Below, piece by piece: positions 47,101 through 59,100 of a stretch of DNA of 64,000 nucleotides (position 1 is the first letter of the stretch; the number at the start of each line of letters is the position of its first letter). Origin of the DNA: Phallusia mammillata. Lineage: Eukaryota > Chordata > Ascidiacea > Phlebobranchia > Ascidiidae. The notes under the pieces were generated by a model. It was not told the DNA's origin. It did no database searches and saw only the letters and a program-made list of their open reading frames with translations. Made by a program: the position numbers and the translations under genes. The stretch covers positions 124,001-188,000 of the forward strand of contig QLIY01000058.1 in assembly GCA_003260075.1 (NCBI GenBank), in the 5' to 3' direction.

Positions 47101-50100
47101 GGCGAGTCTCCAATTCTAGCCCCTCTACGTCACAATGGCGTATTGATGACGTCTACATCGGTATGACGTGTCCCCGTGCTTGTAGCGGACAGGGAGTGTG
47201 CAAGGGTGGAACTTGTCAGTAAGTTTTTTTCTATTCGAATAAGGATGAGGATTTCAGAAATTTTAAGTTCTGTTCTGCCAGTGTTCGGAAGACTCACTTG
47301 ATTTGGTATCACGCCTTTTATAGACCTGGCGTACTATGATGATTTTTTTGTTTTAATTAAAAAAGTTGTAGGATAATTTTTCAGGAATTGATATACTCCA
47401 AAATATGAATTGATGTTGTCGTGTGAAATATGTCTGCACTAATTAATCATCTTTAATACAATTACATACATTTAAACCATTGGTATTTAATAATCATAGT
47501 ACGCCAGGCGAATTGGAGGCGTTACAGACTTCTGTCGTGGGTTCGAGTCCCACCGCAAAAGGGTAGATTTTTCTAGTCTGTGCCTTGCCATATGGGAATG
47601 CTTGGAAGACTGGCTTGATTCGGCATAACGCGTTCAATGGGCCTGGCATTATGATTTATAAATGTGTGGTAATCGCTGGTCTGCATGAATGCTCCAGGGA
47701 TGAACCCAGTTATAAATGTATTTATCTTGGTCGTTATTTATACAATAACTTACAAAAGTAAACAACACAAAACCCCCCCCCCCTAATCGCTGGTCTGCAT
47801 GAATGCTCCAGGGATGAACCCAGTTATAAATACATTTATCTTAGTCGTTATTTATACAATAACTTACAAAAGTAAACAACACAAAAGCAACTAAGAAGTA
47901 ACAATAACCTCTTGTGGTGAAAGTTACCCCTGCAATATGTTTAACCGATCGCACTACGTTATTTAGTTGTGACAACGGTTGGGGAGGTGTAACATGCAGC
48001 ACGCCCACCATTGACCTTGAAACCGATCTCAAGGACGTTTTTTCGTCCAACTACGATGACGTCACTACCTCTCCTTACGTCACAATTGTCGGTGCGGTGG
48101 TTGATGACGTATGTGGCGATATGGGATACCAAACTGCACTGCATTTCAACCAGGTAGAAAACCTTATGTGATAATTTTAACTTTACCGTATTTATTTGAA
48201 CAGTATTTTTTTAACATTTTTATATGTATGCTTTTTGCGATTGTCCAACTTTTGTTTGGATAAAATCATTTTTTTTAAATAACCACATATTTTGAGATTT
48301 TTTGTTTTAGCAACACCTAAGTCCTAAACTGTAATCCATATGATTGTTTTTAAACCGAAATCAGGAAGTTTCACCATGAAAAACACTAAATCTCTGTATT
48401 TTTTTGTTTTACAAAAACAAATGCATTTCGCTTTTATAAGCTTCATCAGTGTCTAAAACAAAGAGAACGGGATAAAAACATTTTGATTTAATGACCCTGG
48501 ATCTTCACAGTCCTGTGCTTTACCTGAAAGAAGATTTCATTGATAAGGAAATACTTACTACGTTAAACCGAAGTGTTTGATTTGGTTAGAAAAAAATATC
48601 ACAATTGTAATTTTGGAATAAAAAAAATGTACATTTACGTTTTCATTAAAACATTATCTTTTTGACGAATTATTTGGTTTTGTTACAATGACGTGTTTTG
48701 ATTTATGTCAAATACAACAACCTTCAGGTCACAATTTTAATCTTTCTTATTTTAGTTTTATTAGCAAAACCTAAATTGTAATCATTAAAATCGTTTTTAA
48801 GACGAATGGTTTGGTTTTGTACCCCCCCCCCTTGGTTTTGTTACAATGACGTGTTTTGATTTATGTCAAATACAACAACTTTCAGGTCACAAATGTAATC
48901 TTTCTTATTTTAGTTTTATTAGCAAAACCTAAATTGTAATTATTAAAATCGTTTTTAAGACGAATGGTTTGGTTTTGTTAGAAAAAATACCGCAATTGTA
49001 ATCTTGCAATAGTCAACATTTACAATTACGTTTTTGACATCCATTTAAATTAAAACTGCTCTTTTGGCGAATTATTTGGTTTTGTTACAACAGATTGCGT
49101 TGATATATGTCAAATACCACAATTGTTTTCTTGTAGGCTTGTTCCCGTCTGCTTGTGACGAAACTGCTCGACACGAGCCAATCAGATTACGTTCAGTTCA
49201 TGTTCCGCTTCGGTTGCGATGGAACGAGTCCGGCCAATCGAGATCAGGGTGTCATGGTTGACTACACACGCAATGGCGGCATCACGTGGCAACATTTGCA
49301 CGAGATTTACTATAAAGATCATAATTACCAGGCCGGGTTTGTCGAAAGTTTATGAATCAGAAGTTAGCTGGTTAATTTCGTTTAATATAAAGTAAAAATT
49401 GAAAGCAGATTTTTGTCGTACGTTTTCCATTTAAAATATCCCGTTTATAATTTTACCAATGTTTATATTTCTAGTTGCAAACGGATAAACTATTAAAATA
49501 AAATAAATAAATAGAAAATAGAAAACACTGTGTTTTTTATGCAACCAGAAACATACAATGTATATTTTTGTCCTAAATATGATTATCCTGAAATAGTAAG
49601 GCGATTTGTTTACCTATATTTATTCAAAACAATATTATTATTTTTTAACGCGAACCATTTTTTTCAGTTTCGTGAACATTCTGCTGCCAGATGGCGCTAG
49701 AGAGGTCGGAGTTCAGTTTCGATGGTGGCAAGCCATGCATGACGGATTGTCGCAACATGATTGGGCGATCGACAACCTCGTGATTAGTGGAAGAAAGAAA
49801 GAGTAAGACGTTGTTATCAGTGGAATGAAACTGTTATTTCCTTTACTTTAATAAACTGAAATGAGCAACACATACACACCATTACACCATAACTGACAGA
49901 AATATTGTATGCAATAAATATTTACTATTATTTGCTTAAACAAGCTCTCTGGAAGTTATGTTATTATCAAAGGGATTTCTTGGTCGTTTAAAACACGTTA
50001 CTAATAGGTTTCTCGTCCTCTTGGCAATTTTGTTGCTGATGCAAACAGTTACAAACTTTTTTCTGTTTTGCAGTAAACTGTTGAGCGACGGTTTCGACAT

Positions 50101-53100
50101 AGGGGAAGCACCACTTGTGGAACCTTTCGGACTTTACTGTGAGTAGATGTGACGTGTTTGTCACGTGACATCCCCCCCCCCCAAGCTCTCTGGAAGTTAT
50201 GTTATTATCAAAGGGATTTCTTGGTCGTTCAAAACACGTTACTAATAGGTTTCTCGCCCTCTTTGCAATTTCGTTGCTGATGCAAACAGTTACAAACTTA
50301 CACTGCCCCCCCCCCTTGGTACTAATTACGCCTCAGTCAAAGAAAGATCAAAACTTTTGCATTACCAGCGTATATAAAACCCCCGAGTCAACCGTCGTAT
50401 ATATACATCCCTTGGTGCACTGATGTCAAATGCCCAAATAAAATCAAACAGCTCCATATATATAAAAGAACGTTTGTAGAATGTTGTTTAACCTTTTTAC
50501 GTATGATTTGTTTGTTTGTTGTGATACTTTTTTATCCCCCCCCCCTTGGTACTAATTACGCCTCAGTCAAAGAAAGATCAAAACTTTTGCATTTCCAGCG
50601 TATATAAAACCCCTGAGTCAATCGTCGTATATGTACACCCTTGGTGCCTAAATAAAATCAAACAGCCCGTTATATATTATCCTTTTGTGTCAAAACACAA
50701 GTAAAACGCCTTTATATCGCCTGATGGATGATTTGTAATATATGTTGAACATAAGTTCTATAAAAGCACATTTCCAGTTTTCAGGTATGTTAAAACGCAG
50801 TGTTTCATAAGGTTTGAAATATTTCGATCTGTCTTCGATCCAAAAGCCCCATTCATGGATCATTTGTACCATACGACTTTGCCAAACATAAACTCTGTAA
50901 AAGAGCATTTGAAGTTTTAAAATAAGCCAAATTAAGTAGTTTCTCTTTGCTGCTGGATCCGTTACATAGAAATCACATTATTAATGTTTAGTGGACCGTG
51001 GTGACAAGGATATGTGGCAATTTTACGACAACACGCAGCCGAGTAGTTTCTGTGGAAGGAATGATGTGATATTAGCTGGTGTGACGGAAGGTCTGGAAGC
51101 ATCAGTTGGGACTAAAGACTTCATTGCCGGTTCAACTTACATACTCCAGTACACGGTGCGAAAATTTGAAAGTTAAAAATTGGCTTTCCCCCCCCCCAAG
51201 GAATGATGTGATATTAGCTGGTGTGACGGAAGGTCTGGAAGCATCGGTTGGGACTAAAGATTTTATTGCCGGTTCAACTTACATTCTACAGTACACGGTG
51301 CGAAAATTTGAAAGTTAAAAATTGGCTTAGCCTATTAATCACTGTTTTTGCAGAAATATATATTTGAGTAAATGCGCACTTTTGATTTTAATTTAATATT
51401 AGATATTAAGGTTATTTTTTAATTCTGACAGAGCTTACTGGTAAAACAAAAAATAAATTACATTGAAGTTAACAGCAAAATAACAGTAAAGGTTTGAACA
51501 CCCCGGAATGTTTCTAAAATATGATTTTATGGATTTTGGAACTTTTTGGAAAACTATACTAGCAGTGGTTTGTTTGTGGCTCTGTGGGTGTTTAGGCCAT
51601 TGTATGCAAATTTGTTTTGTTTCAAAACATGTAGCCATTACATTGGTAAGTAGTGTGCTAATTGATTTGGACTTTAAACTTGATATTTCACTCGCTTGAA
51701 TTTTTCGCTTAAAAACTTTCTCTATTTCAGATCGTGGTGTTGTGCAAAGACATCCAAATCAGCCACCAACCCGTCCACGTTCAATATTCCGTCGATTTCG
51801 GTGACACGTGGAGCTATGTGACGTCACAATGCTTGCCCTCTGACCCCGATTGTTTCGTCAAAGAGATAACTCAGCCGTCCGCGCATTTCGTGGCTCCTGA
51901 TTGGCGGAGAAAGACTATGTGGTTTTCCAATAAACTTATCGGAAAGTAAGAATGCTGGTTTCTTAAATGTTTCCACTTCATAATGGACAAGTTTTTCAAC
52001 AAAGAAACTCTAAAAATGCTTTAAACTGTGTTAATCTAAAATTCTTGTTTCAAATTTTTTTATCTGTATTAAAGATGCAACCAAACTCAGAAAGATTTTA
52101 TTCGTAGTTTCAACACTTTTTCTGTGACTATCTTCAACAACTCTAATAACGCGTATTAAAAATGTGTTTTGTTTTAAATTCCCAGTTCTAGTAACTACAA
52201 CAAAATCGATTCGTCTACTATACTCTCATAAGTTTATTGAGGAATATAACGGGCCAAATAGACGTAAAAAGCAACATGCTTTATTTTTGAAACGTTTCGA
52301 CAATTCCTATGTCATGACTCTTTTCTTGCAAGTTTATTTCGGAGTGCACAGTCAGGCATAGCTGACCACTTATGGTGTTTAAACATTTCAGACCGGTTCG
52401 ATTCCGGTTCTACCAGAACTCATCCGACGTAGTTTGGGCATTGGATCGACTCTACATCGGACCAGCTTGTCCTGATGCGTGTTCGGGTCATGGAGATTGT
52501 GTGAAGGAAGGGGTGGATGAAAGAAGATGTTTATGTGATGATCATCACACTGGACCAAACTGTTACCTCGATCAACAACTTCAGGTAATGGGCAGTTGTT
52601 AGTCGTTTTTGAATGTCGGTAGTATGTTTTATGCTGTCTTGACAAAAAGAAGTAATATACAGTTTTTGATGTTAAATAAATGCCCAGTATTAGGCCCCTG
52701 CCCAAAAACAATCTCATATACTTTCGCTTAACATAGATTCCCATTTCTTTTATTTAAATTTCTTCGGACAAACTATACATTTCTCGACATTAAATTTGAC
52801 AAAACTAAAACAAAATATAACAAAAAAAAGGAAATACACTTTATAAGATGCATGTTGCGATGCTTTGGCAGCCTAATCCATTAAGGTATGGACTCTAATA
52901 ACTGATTCGAATTTCACCTCAGGACAGGTTTTTCTAGATAATGCTTTGAAGACCGGCTGGATTCAATACTCGTATATTTAGCGTACTATAGTGAGCACAA
53001 ATCGAATTTGTGCTTGTTTCCTACTATATGTTTGCTGTACCACCTATCAAATTATAAATACATCTCCCTATGCACAATATTCACGGCTTTGAATAATCTG

Positions 53101-56100
53101 AGCAAACCTAGTTGCATGCCATCTTTTACTTTTAATTCTTATGACCTGATAATGACAATAGCACTTTTCGAAACGTAGTCATGTTTTTTACACAAATATA
53201 CGGGCTCTGATTTTTTTGCTCATCACCATATATTGCAGACTTACATGAAAGACACGTTCAACGATGGCGGCCTGGTTCCTGGCCAATGGAGGATTGTAGA
53301 GGCAGAGAAGTTTGAAGTTTGGTGCGGTGAACTGATAGATGGATCCGCTATGTTATTTGAAGGTGTGGGGCCGAGACAAGCTCAAACTGTGGACCTCGAT
53401 CTCAGGGACGCAAGGTACAATGACGAAATAATAAAATGTCAAAGCTCTATTTATCCAAAGACTTCCCCCCCCCCCTTTATAAGATGCATGTTGCGATGCT
53501 TTGGCAGCCTAATCCATTAAGGCATGGACTCTAATAACGGATTCGAATTTCACCTCTTTTTAAGTTTTTCTAGATAATGCTTGGAAGACTTGGGTATCTA
53601 GCGTACTATAGTAAGCACAAATCGAATTTGTACTTGTTACCTACAATATGTTTGCTTTTCCATTTAAATCGAAATAAAATACTTCTCTCTATATTGCAGA
53701 CTTACATGAAAGACACGTTCAACAATGGCGGTCTGGTTTCTGGACAGTGGAGGATTGTAGAGGCTGAGAAGTTTGAAGTTTGGTGCGGTGAACTCCCCCC
53801 CCCCTGAATGTCGGTAGTATGTTTTATGCTGTCTTGACAAAAAGAAGTAATAAGCAGTTTTTGATGTTAAATAAATGCCCAGTGTCAGGCCCCTGCCCAA
53901 AAACAATCTTATAAACTTTCGCTTAACGTAGATTCCCATTTCTTTTACCCCCCCCCCCGATACGATTGTTTCTTAATACATCTTTCTGCTGTTATATGGT
54001 ATGACTATTTGCCCTCATCTGTTAGTTACGTTGATAACTGTACCCGACAGAACCTATATCGACGTATAATCTATACACGCATACATGTTTTGAACCCCAA
54101 ATAATTTAAAATGTTGGAGTGTAGAAATAATTTCGGTATAAAATTAAAATATAAGCCGCCCTCGATTATAAGCCGCCCTCGATCGTAAGCCGCCCTCGAT
54201 TATAAGCCGCCCTCGATTATAAGCCGCACAAACGGCAGCTAAAAAACAATATANTTTCGGTATAAAATTAGATTATAAGCCGCCCTCGATTATAAGCCGC
54301 ACAAACGGCAGCTAAAAAACAATATACGCCGAGGCTTACAGTCGAGTAAATACGGTAAGTACGAAAAGAACTTTTTTTGGGTGGATGACATTGATTGGGG
54401 CAATAATTCAAAAACGTGGTATACGTTTGACCTGGGGTAACTTTTAGGTTTGTCCAATACCACGCTGTGATTGGTGGATCAGACTCGAGGTGTTTAGCGG
54501 TGCGCGATCGAAATGATGGAGTCATCCTGCAATATTCAACAGACGGAGGTGAGGGTGGATTTTACTTGACAAACTTTTTTAGACTTTTTAGAAATGGTTT
54601 GAGCAAGAGCCATCTGGTCATCTTGTTTTAAGTCTCTAAATTAACAATATGGACAAAAAACCACCCAATATTTGTCTATAAACATGATGGTTTTAAGGCC
54701 GATTTAGTTATCAATTTTTTTAATTAACTGTCTGCATTTAAAACACTATGTACGGATCTGTTCGTGAAAATAATGGCCTGAAGTTTGCATATAGTTTTCC
54801 ATTTAAACTTTAACAAGCTGCTTCACGCTTTAAAATTACGCTATTTAAACAGTACGAATAGGAAAATTGCGAAAACATCTCATAGGCTTGTTATGGACTC
54901 ATTAGGGAGGGCTGATTACTGCAAATGTGGCTCTTATCAAGTGTACAATTGTTACTTCAACTTATAACATTTCAGGTATATCGTGGATGATGTTGTTTGA
55001 GCTTGACTACCTTTCGTACAACAAAACTGAAAGTGATTCCATCACGTTGCCCCTAGCAGCGCGCACAAACTCAACAAGGTTAAGATGGTGGCAACCGTTT
55101 GTTATACACAAGGACACAGGTAATTTTGTTGTGTTTTTGTGTCCCTTTGTATTTTGTTACAATGTCAAGTTTATTGGTTTGTTTTTTCTATGTGTGGATA
55201 AAAATACTTTGTTTGTATTTTAGTATTTTTTTGCTGGCTCGTCCTTGCTAGCTTATTCATCAATTTGCTCATTTTTGAATTTTCGATTAACAGTAAACCT
55301 ACGTTAATCCGGATCCTTTTCGATCAAAAAGTTGTCCGAATTAGGCGAAGATCCTTATTAACCAAACTCGATTACTCCCCCCCCCCTTTTGAATTTTCGA
55401 TTAACAGTAAACCTACGTTAATCCGGATCCTTTTGGATCAAAAAGTTTTCCGAATTAGGCGAAGATCCTTATTAACCAAACTCGATTACCTCAAACCTTA
55501 CCAAATTCTTTTTACCTAAAGTTTTGTCCGAGTTGGGCGAAGATCCGGATTAAACGAATCCAGTTTTACCGAGGTTGTCTGTAAATCGTGTAAATTTCAC
55601 CCACAGGCCTCGCAGAAATGGGCGCCGATCGGGCTGGTTGGGCTCTCGATGACGTGTACATTGGAGGTCATGAGGTCAACACTTTTCACCTTGATGATGA
55701 CCTTGAAACTGCAAGTCTACCTCTCGGCAATATTGGTCAGTAAAGCTGAAGTTTTTTGACGTTGACTATTTTAACTGATTTTACCTGACAATTTTTATAC
55801 AAATGAACTATGAATTGTTTAGATTATTAAAGAAAACAATTAAACATATTAATATTGTAAGGTTTTCGAGTTTGCATTGTCCTATTTTTATTCCTCCGCA
55901 GGGCCACTGGCGGATGAATTTTTCGACTTTCACCCCAACGCTGAAATCGAGTTCAACCAGTGTGGAAACGACATAGGGTCACGTGCGATCATGTGGACCA
56001 ATCAGAAGGGAGGAAGTGTTGAGCAAAGTTTGACAACTCGACAACTTATCGTTTCGAAAGATTTTTTGATCCAGTTCAGGGTAAAACACAACAATTACAT

Positions 56101-59100
56101 GTTCATCACAAACTTCAATTCGTTTTTGTGTTTAATGTAGGGTTCAGCAACTTTTAGTTAATATGGATTGTGTATTAAATAGCTGAAACTAGATTATAAT
56201 TTACCCTGGAGATCACTTAAAAGAATAATATAAAGTAATTCCCTGTCAGTACTACATTCTATATGCATGACACTTGTTTTCGACACTTGTGTTATTTCCA
56301 ATGTTAACCACACACAGTTGAATTTGACCCAGTTTATTTTTCAAACTTTCCGGCAAATACCAATCCCACCACCACAAACCATACAATGTAGGCTGCCAGA
56401 CAACGTGTACAGTGAAGCATAAAAACTGATTTGTACACAGCACAGCTTGATAAAAACCGTCCACGCCACCACAAATCACAGTACGCCAGGCCCATTAAAA
56501 CAACTCGTTTGTGTTTTGCAGATCAAAGTCGGATGTGGAAACGTCACAAACAAATGCTCACGTGACTACCCGGTCAAACTTCAGTATAGGGAATCCCCCT
56601 CGTAAGCGCGTTACTATGGTTACCCACACGCTCTTTACCGTTATTGACATTTGTTGTATCCAGGTATCCATGGCAACTGGTTCGTGTGCTCTGCGTTCCT
56701 AGCACCAACCCCAGTTCATCGTGCAAACCGTTCATGCATCACGAACCCTCCATCTTCACGCTTGACCGATCACGCAAGTGGTCACGTGTCACGTTGCCAC
56801 TCAACGGTATCGAGTCCGGGTAAATGATGACAAAAACTTTTTTGACTTCGTTGCAAAGTTTGCCTGGGATGGATATCGATAGATCCTTGGTTTAAATCAG
56901 GGGTCGGCAACCTTTTTTGCACTGCGGACCGTTTTTGAAAGTGAAATTTTGTCGCGGACCGGTCTTCAAAAAACTACAAATATTTAGCTATAAAAACGCT
57001 TAAACTAGTTCAGTGTGGTCCAACTTTATTTTGTTGCGGGCCATTTAAAATCGTTAACTTACTACGCGGGCCAAGGTTTAAATTTTTGCAGGAAAAACCT
57101 TTTTCTGGGCCAACTCTAGGGTAACTATACACCTTTTTTACCTATAGATAAGTTTATTTTTATACTTTATAGTTATTTACTTAGCAGAAGCTGTCAAAAA
57201 TATTCAGTTCCCACTCTAGCGCAGAAATGCCCCTGAACGGTTTGGAGAAGCAGAACCCTTTATTACATAACAATGCCTTGTCATGCGTCACAATAGGAGA
57301 TTTTATAGCATTTAGTGTGCGTTAATCCTGATATATTAAAAACATTGAATTACTGAAGACAAAACTTATAGTTGTCATTAAAATGTTGGGACTTTCGCGG
57401 GCCAACAAAATTATCTCGCGGGCCACAATTGGCCCGCGGGCCTGCAGTTGGACCACGCTGAACAAGTTTATCATCCCCGGGATACATGGGCAAAATGTTT
57501 TATAGCATTTAACCTGGAAAACTTATACGGACTGGTAACGGACCGGCGGTTGCCGACCACTGGTTTAAATCACAATTAGGCCTCTACTGGCGCTCTCCTA
57601 CTACGAAGCTGACATGTGCAGCATACAAGGCAGGCAATAGTGCTTTTGATTCGACTTTCGAAGGGTTCACCACTGAGCCTGTGTAGCTCAGTTGGTAGAG
57701 CGCAAATACCGGAATGGCTCCTGTCGTGGGTTGGAATCCCACCGGAGGCTAGATTTTTTTTCTAGCCTACGCCTTGTCGTATGATAATGCTTGGTGACCG
57801 GCTGATTCGGTATGACGCCTTCAATGGGCATGGCGTACTATGTTTTAGGCCTCTACTTTTACAATTCTTGTTCAAACTAATGACTCGAGTACCAACTAGC
57901 TTGAATGTCGACGGATCCTATTTTAAATATCAACTTGGTCAACTTAATTCACTTTTTTAATGTCTTCCCACAGGACAACTCAGTTCCGATGGCACCAAGA
58001 CGGAAACGCGTCACCGGAAGTGTCGTGGGCTCTTGATGACGTTTACATCGGTCCAGCTTGTCCGAAACTTTGTGCAGGACACGGGAAATGTGTGACAGGT
58101 CCAAGATGCGTTTGTGATGTGGGTTATAGCGGTAAGTCGGATGGCTGGATGTCAGACATGATCGCAAGGACAACATACGTTGCGGGCTTGGCGTGCTGTA
58201 ATTGATGCATCAGTGTGTTGTTACCGCTAGTCTACATGAAAAATCTGCTAACACCATACCTCACGGTAGCCCCACATTTAGCTAAACGTTAAAAGGTTCC
58301 ACAAATACCTATTTGAAAACGGTATATCTCTAAAAAACACTCACTGTTAGGCCTGTTAGGGTCGGGGTAAGGTATTAGCATTTTAAATTCAATAAAACGA
58401 ACTTTAAAAGTTACTTCCTAATGTAAAATATTCATAATCTGAGCTCTCAATTCCTACCCAATTTTTGGCTGCTAAATCAATAATTCACCTCTTTGCGCCA
58501 CTTATCAAAATTAGCTTAATGTGGTTCGGCCGTGAGGTATGGTGTTAGGAGCACGACCAGTCTGAATGGCAAGTTACAGAGTGCATAGAAATTAAGCAAG
58601 ATGTATGTTGCCATAAATGCGTTGCGAACCGATAAAAAATAAAGGTTTACCTGGTTTCTCGTTTGAGTCCCTGCTATCAACAACAAAAAGTCTGCATGGC
58701 AAGTTTTTCACTACAGAGTTTAAGGAGTCTGTTATTGTAAACAGGTTATGAACTGTAACAGCTGCTATTCCTGGCTCCCCAGTCGAGTCCCTGATTTTAA
58801 AAACTTGCTTACTATTCCCCCCCCCCGTCTGTTATTGTAAACAGGTTATGAACTGTAACAGCTGCTATTCCTGGGTCCTCAGTCGAGTCCCTGATTTTAA
58901 AAACTTGCTTAATATACCCCCCCCCCTGTCAGACATGATCGCAAGGACAACATACGTTGCGGGCTTGGCGTGCTATTATTTATGCATCAGTGTATTGTTA
59001 TTGCGAGTCTTCATGAGAAATCTGCTAACACCATACCTCACGGTAGCCCCACATTTAGCTAAACTTTACCAGGTGCAAAGACCACACATACCTATTTGAA

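Larger units (their letters stand above)
45604..49795 (+). other. RELN: RELN repeat 6 (exons 46b-52) with EGF 6
   Basis: Exons after 46: 45975-46201, 46272-46442, 47068-47218, 47967-48153, 49137-49336, 49668-49802. Subrepeat [27 protein letters not shown] and [12 protein letters not shown] 6: [11 protein letters not shown], then [11 protein letters not shown]. Subrepeat [27 protein letters not shown] and [11 protein letters not shown]. In vertebrates this repeat carries receptor-binding lysines. Confidence 0.9.
49796..55660 (+). other. RELN: RELN repeat 7 (exons 53-60a) with EGF 7
   Basis: Exons: 50074-50138, 50992-51155 (copy 51198-51297), 51731-51945, 52392-52584, 53239-53414 (partial copy 53700-53794), 54448-54548, 54976-55119, 55607-55735. 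Subrepeat [25 protein letters not shown] and [13 protein letters not shown] 7: [23 protein letters not shown], in one exon. Subrepeat [26 protein letters not shown] and [10 protein letters not shown]. Confidence 0.9.

Noticed and set aside
57677..57755. Functional tRNA gene
   Set aside because: A and B boxes are present but the stems pair poorly, it is continuous with a SINE tail, and decayed copies of the same unit occur elsewhere in the window.
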